Source: Chitinophagaceae bacterium
GTDB lineage: Bacteria > Bacteroidota > Bacteroidia > Chitinophagales > Chitinophagaceae
DNA: 64,000 nt
Assembly (NCBI GenBank): GCA_020437365.1
Contig: JAGQWM010000002.1
Location: forward strand, 1-64,000
Direction of reading: 5' to 3'
The notes beneath the pieces were generated by a model. That model was not told where the DNA came from. It saw nothing but the letters and a program-made list of their open reading frames with translations, and did not search any database. Both the position numbers and the translations under genes were made by a program. Positions within the stretch are counted from its first letter, which is position 1, and the number at the start of each line of letters is the position of its first letter. This document shows, piece after piece, positions 62,572 through 64,000 of this stretch.

Positions 62572-62982
62572 ATGGTTTACTTAACCCGATCAGAACATTT
62601 CAATGCGGCACATAAACTTTTCAACCCGAATTGGAGTATCGAGAAAAATGAAGCAGTCTTTGGCAAATGTGCCAATCAAAACTGGCATGGACATAATTAT
62701 GAATTGTTGATAACTGTAAAAGGTGCACCGGATTCGGATACCGGTTTTGTATTTGATGTAAAACAACTCAGTCACCTAATCCGGGAATACGTTATTGAAC
62801 AAATAGACCATAAAAACCTGAATATGGATGTGCCTTTTATGAAAAATAAAATGTGCAGTACCGAAAACCTGGCTATGGCCATTTGGCAGGAACTGGCACC
62901 TCATTTGCCGGGCTCTGTTCAATTGCATTGTATCAAACTGTATGAAACGCCAAGAATATATGTTGAATACTATGGCGAATAA
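62572..62982 (+). CDS. 6-pyruvoyl-tetrahydropterin synthase / QueD family, copy 1
   Basis: 136 residues. Zinc ligands: His in HFNAAHKL and two in WHGHNYEL; the catalytic Cys lies in FGKCANQNWHGH, five residues before HGH, the spacing of eukaryote-type PTPS rather than CxxxHGH of E. coli QueD. DHKNLNMDVP and ETPRIYVEY supply the Asp-His and Glu. The family makes 6-pyruvoyl-tetrahydropterin or 6-carboxy-tetrahydropterin from dihydroneopterin triphosphate. It lies in a row with a second copy and folE. Confidence 0.88.
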   Translation: MVYLTRSEHFNAAHKLFNPNWSIEKNEAVFGKCANQNWHGHNYELLITVKGAPDSDTGFVFDVKQLSHLIREYVIEQIDHKNLNMDVPFMKNKMCSTENLAMAIWQELAPHLPGSVQLHCIKLYETPRIYVEYYGE

Positions 62983-63044
62983 TCAAGCTCAGAGTATTTC
63001 CTGATTTCAAAGATGACTTTACAAAGGATTGCTTAATTTCAAAA

Positions 63045-63461
63045 ATGAATCAAAAAGTCGCCGTTTACAGAAAAGAACATTTTAACGCAGCACATCGTCT
63101 TTTTAATCCTGATTGGGATGATAAAAAGAACGAAGAAGTTTTTGGTAAATGTGCTTTGCCGCATTACCATGGTCATAATTATGAGTTGGAAGTAAAAATT
63201 GTGGGTGTGCCCAATCCTGAAACCGGCTATGTGTACGACCTGAAAAAGTTAAGTGATTTAGTGGAAGATGAAATCCTGGCAAGGTTCGATCATAAAAACC
63301 TGAATGTGGATACTGAAGAATTTAAAACCTTGAATCCAACGGCAGAAAATATTGCAATCGTCATTTATCATTTGTTAAGAAAAAAAATTGACAATGCATT
63401 GGATTTACAAATCCGCTTGTATGAAACACCAAGAAATTTTGTAGAATATCCTGTATCTTAA
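63045..63461 (+). CDS. 6-pyruvoyl-tetrahydropterin synthase / QueD family, copy 2
   Basis: 138 residues, about half identical to copy 1, 62 nt downstream. [36 protein letters not shown] and ETPRNFVEY show the same complete set of zinc and catalytic residues. It differs in the middle ([17 protein letters not shown]). Two full copies suggest separate products, for example queuosine precursor and tetrahydrobiopterin-type pterin. Confidence 0.88.
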   Translation: MNQKVAVYRKEHFNAAHRLFNPDWDDKKNEEVFGKCALPHYHGHNYELEVKIVGVPNPETGYVYDLKKLSDLVEDEILARFDHKNLNVDTEEFKTLNPTAENIAIVIYHLLRKKIDNALDLQIRLYETPRNFVEYPVS

Positions 63462-63498
63462 AACCAGAGTTACATTTTTAAAAATTGAAACAAACAAA

Positions 63499-64000
63499 AT
63501 GGCATTTAAAAAAACAGAAGAGTACGACAGTCAGGTTACGGAAGGGTTGATGCAAAACTATAAATCAGTTCTTGAATTAATTGGTGAAAATGCGGAAAGG
63601 GAAGGATTGTTGAAAACGCCTGAACGACTGGCCAAAGCCATGCAATACCTGACACAAGGCTACAATCTCGATGCGCACAAAATTATCAATTCAGCTAAAT
63701 TTCACGAACCCATCAGCGAAATGATTGTGGTAAAAGATATAGAATTATATAGTATGTGCGAACATCACATGTTACCTTTTTTTGGCAAAGCACATGTTGC
63801 CTATATTCCCAATGGTTGGATTACTGGATTGAGTAAAATTGCCAGGGTGGTTGATGTTTTTTCCCGGCGATTGCAGGTGCAGGAAAGATTAACCGTGGAA
63901 ATCATGGATGCCATCCGCGAAACATTAAATCCATTGGGTGTAGCAGTTGTCATTGAAGCCAAACATTTATGCATGATGATGCGAGGCGTGCAAAAACAAA
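63499..64000 (+). CDS. folE: GTP cyclohydrolase I, 5' part (cut by window end)
   Basis: The first 167 codons are present. [25 protein letters not shown] (in two pieces), the zinc Cys and His in [43 protein letters not shown] and the second zinc Cys in [13 protein letters not shown] identify FolE type I. It converts GTP to dihydroneopterin triphosphate, the substrate of the two upstream PTPS-family enzymes. It starts 37 nt after copy 2, so all three are probably co-transcribed. Confidence 0.95.
   Translation, partial: MAFKKTEEYDSQVTEGLMQNYKSVLELIGENAEREGLLKTPERLAKAMQYLTQGYNLDAHKIINSAKFHEPISEMIVVKDIELYSMCEHHMLPFFGKAHVAYIPNGWITGLSKIARVVDVFSRRLQVQERLTVEIMDAIRETLNPLGVAVVIEAKHLCMMMRGVQKQ

Noticed and set aside
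62433-62615. Plus-strand frame overlapping the start of the first PTPS gene
   Set aside because: It covers the promoter box and leader and runs out of frame into the PTPS gene; no coding features.

Overview
The window is a 64 kb piece of a Bacteroidetes chromosome, most like a Chitinophagaceae-type soil or freshwater bacterium. The signs are: the Bacteroidetes promoter box TAnnTTTG in front of many genes with almost no Shine-Dalgarno sequences; family markers such as ribosomal protein THX, DUF4286, a split MetH, a GH3-family enzyme, TlpA-type thioredoxin lipoproteins and OMP_b-brl outer-membrane receptors; and moderate AT richness. No rRNA, tRNA, CRISPR array, transposase or integrase was found.

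Layout. 0-6.6 kb: end of a phenylacetate-degradation cluster (paaZ 3' end, enoyl-CoA hydratase) facing a minus-strand group lptB-add-GH3-fabG, then metF. 6.6-16.9 kb: periplasmic foldase and thioredoxin genes, hpf, an MMPL/RND exporter, recO, a COG0402-type deaminase, prfA. 17-26.8 kb: a possible small RNA, vanZ, gcvH, a large outer-membrane receptor, a UvrD-type helicase-nuclease, a lipoprotein and recR. 26.8-30.7 kb: methionine synthase split in two genes, with a structured leader and a 32-residue membrane microprotein between the halves. 30.8-37.9 kb: HAD, SemiSWEET, LOG, xth, HU, THX, pdxH, a coiled-coil protein, pyrH. 38-42.8 kb: a sensor kinase/response regulator pair and secreted proteins. 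42.8-45.7 kb: ribosomal operon rplM-rpsI-rpsB-tsf with a structured leader. 45.9-51 kb: HD protein, ligA, a NUMOD4/HNH-like protein, DUF2461, asd.

51.2-57 kb is the accessory region and the most interesting part. Two paralogous lipoprotein-type secreted proteins share their first ~80 residues and a Cys/Gly-rich linker ending in a conserved NRTAINNTCGPGW motif, then change abruptly into unrelated C-terminal domains: one with a JAMM/JAB metalloprotease signature (HTHP-x7-SxxD), the other with a zincin HExxH signature. Each is followed closely by a small exported protein; in the second case the genes overlap as TAATG. The first locus also carries a second copy of the small gene, a third copy reduced to a start fragment with a stop codon, and an orphan copy of the last ~53 codons of the large protein. 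This is the architecture of polymorphic toxin/immunity loci, but with surface-lipoprotein carriers and protease warheads.

57-64 kb: two orphan NarL-type response regulators around a methyltransferase, a probable structured non-coding RNA (6S-like fold) with a clean promoter, a class IV aminotransferase, two menaquinone futalosine-pathway genes (mqnD, mqnB) and a pterin group of two tandem PTPS-family genes followed by folE, which is cut by the window end. A 16-22 bp motif occurs upstream of the kinase gene, downstream of its regulator and upstream of the last regulator, suggesting a shared operator.
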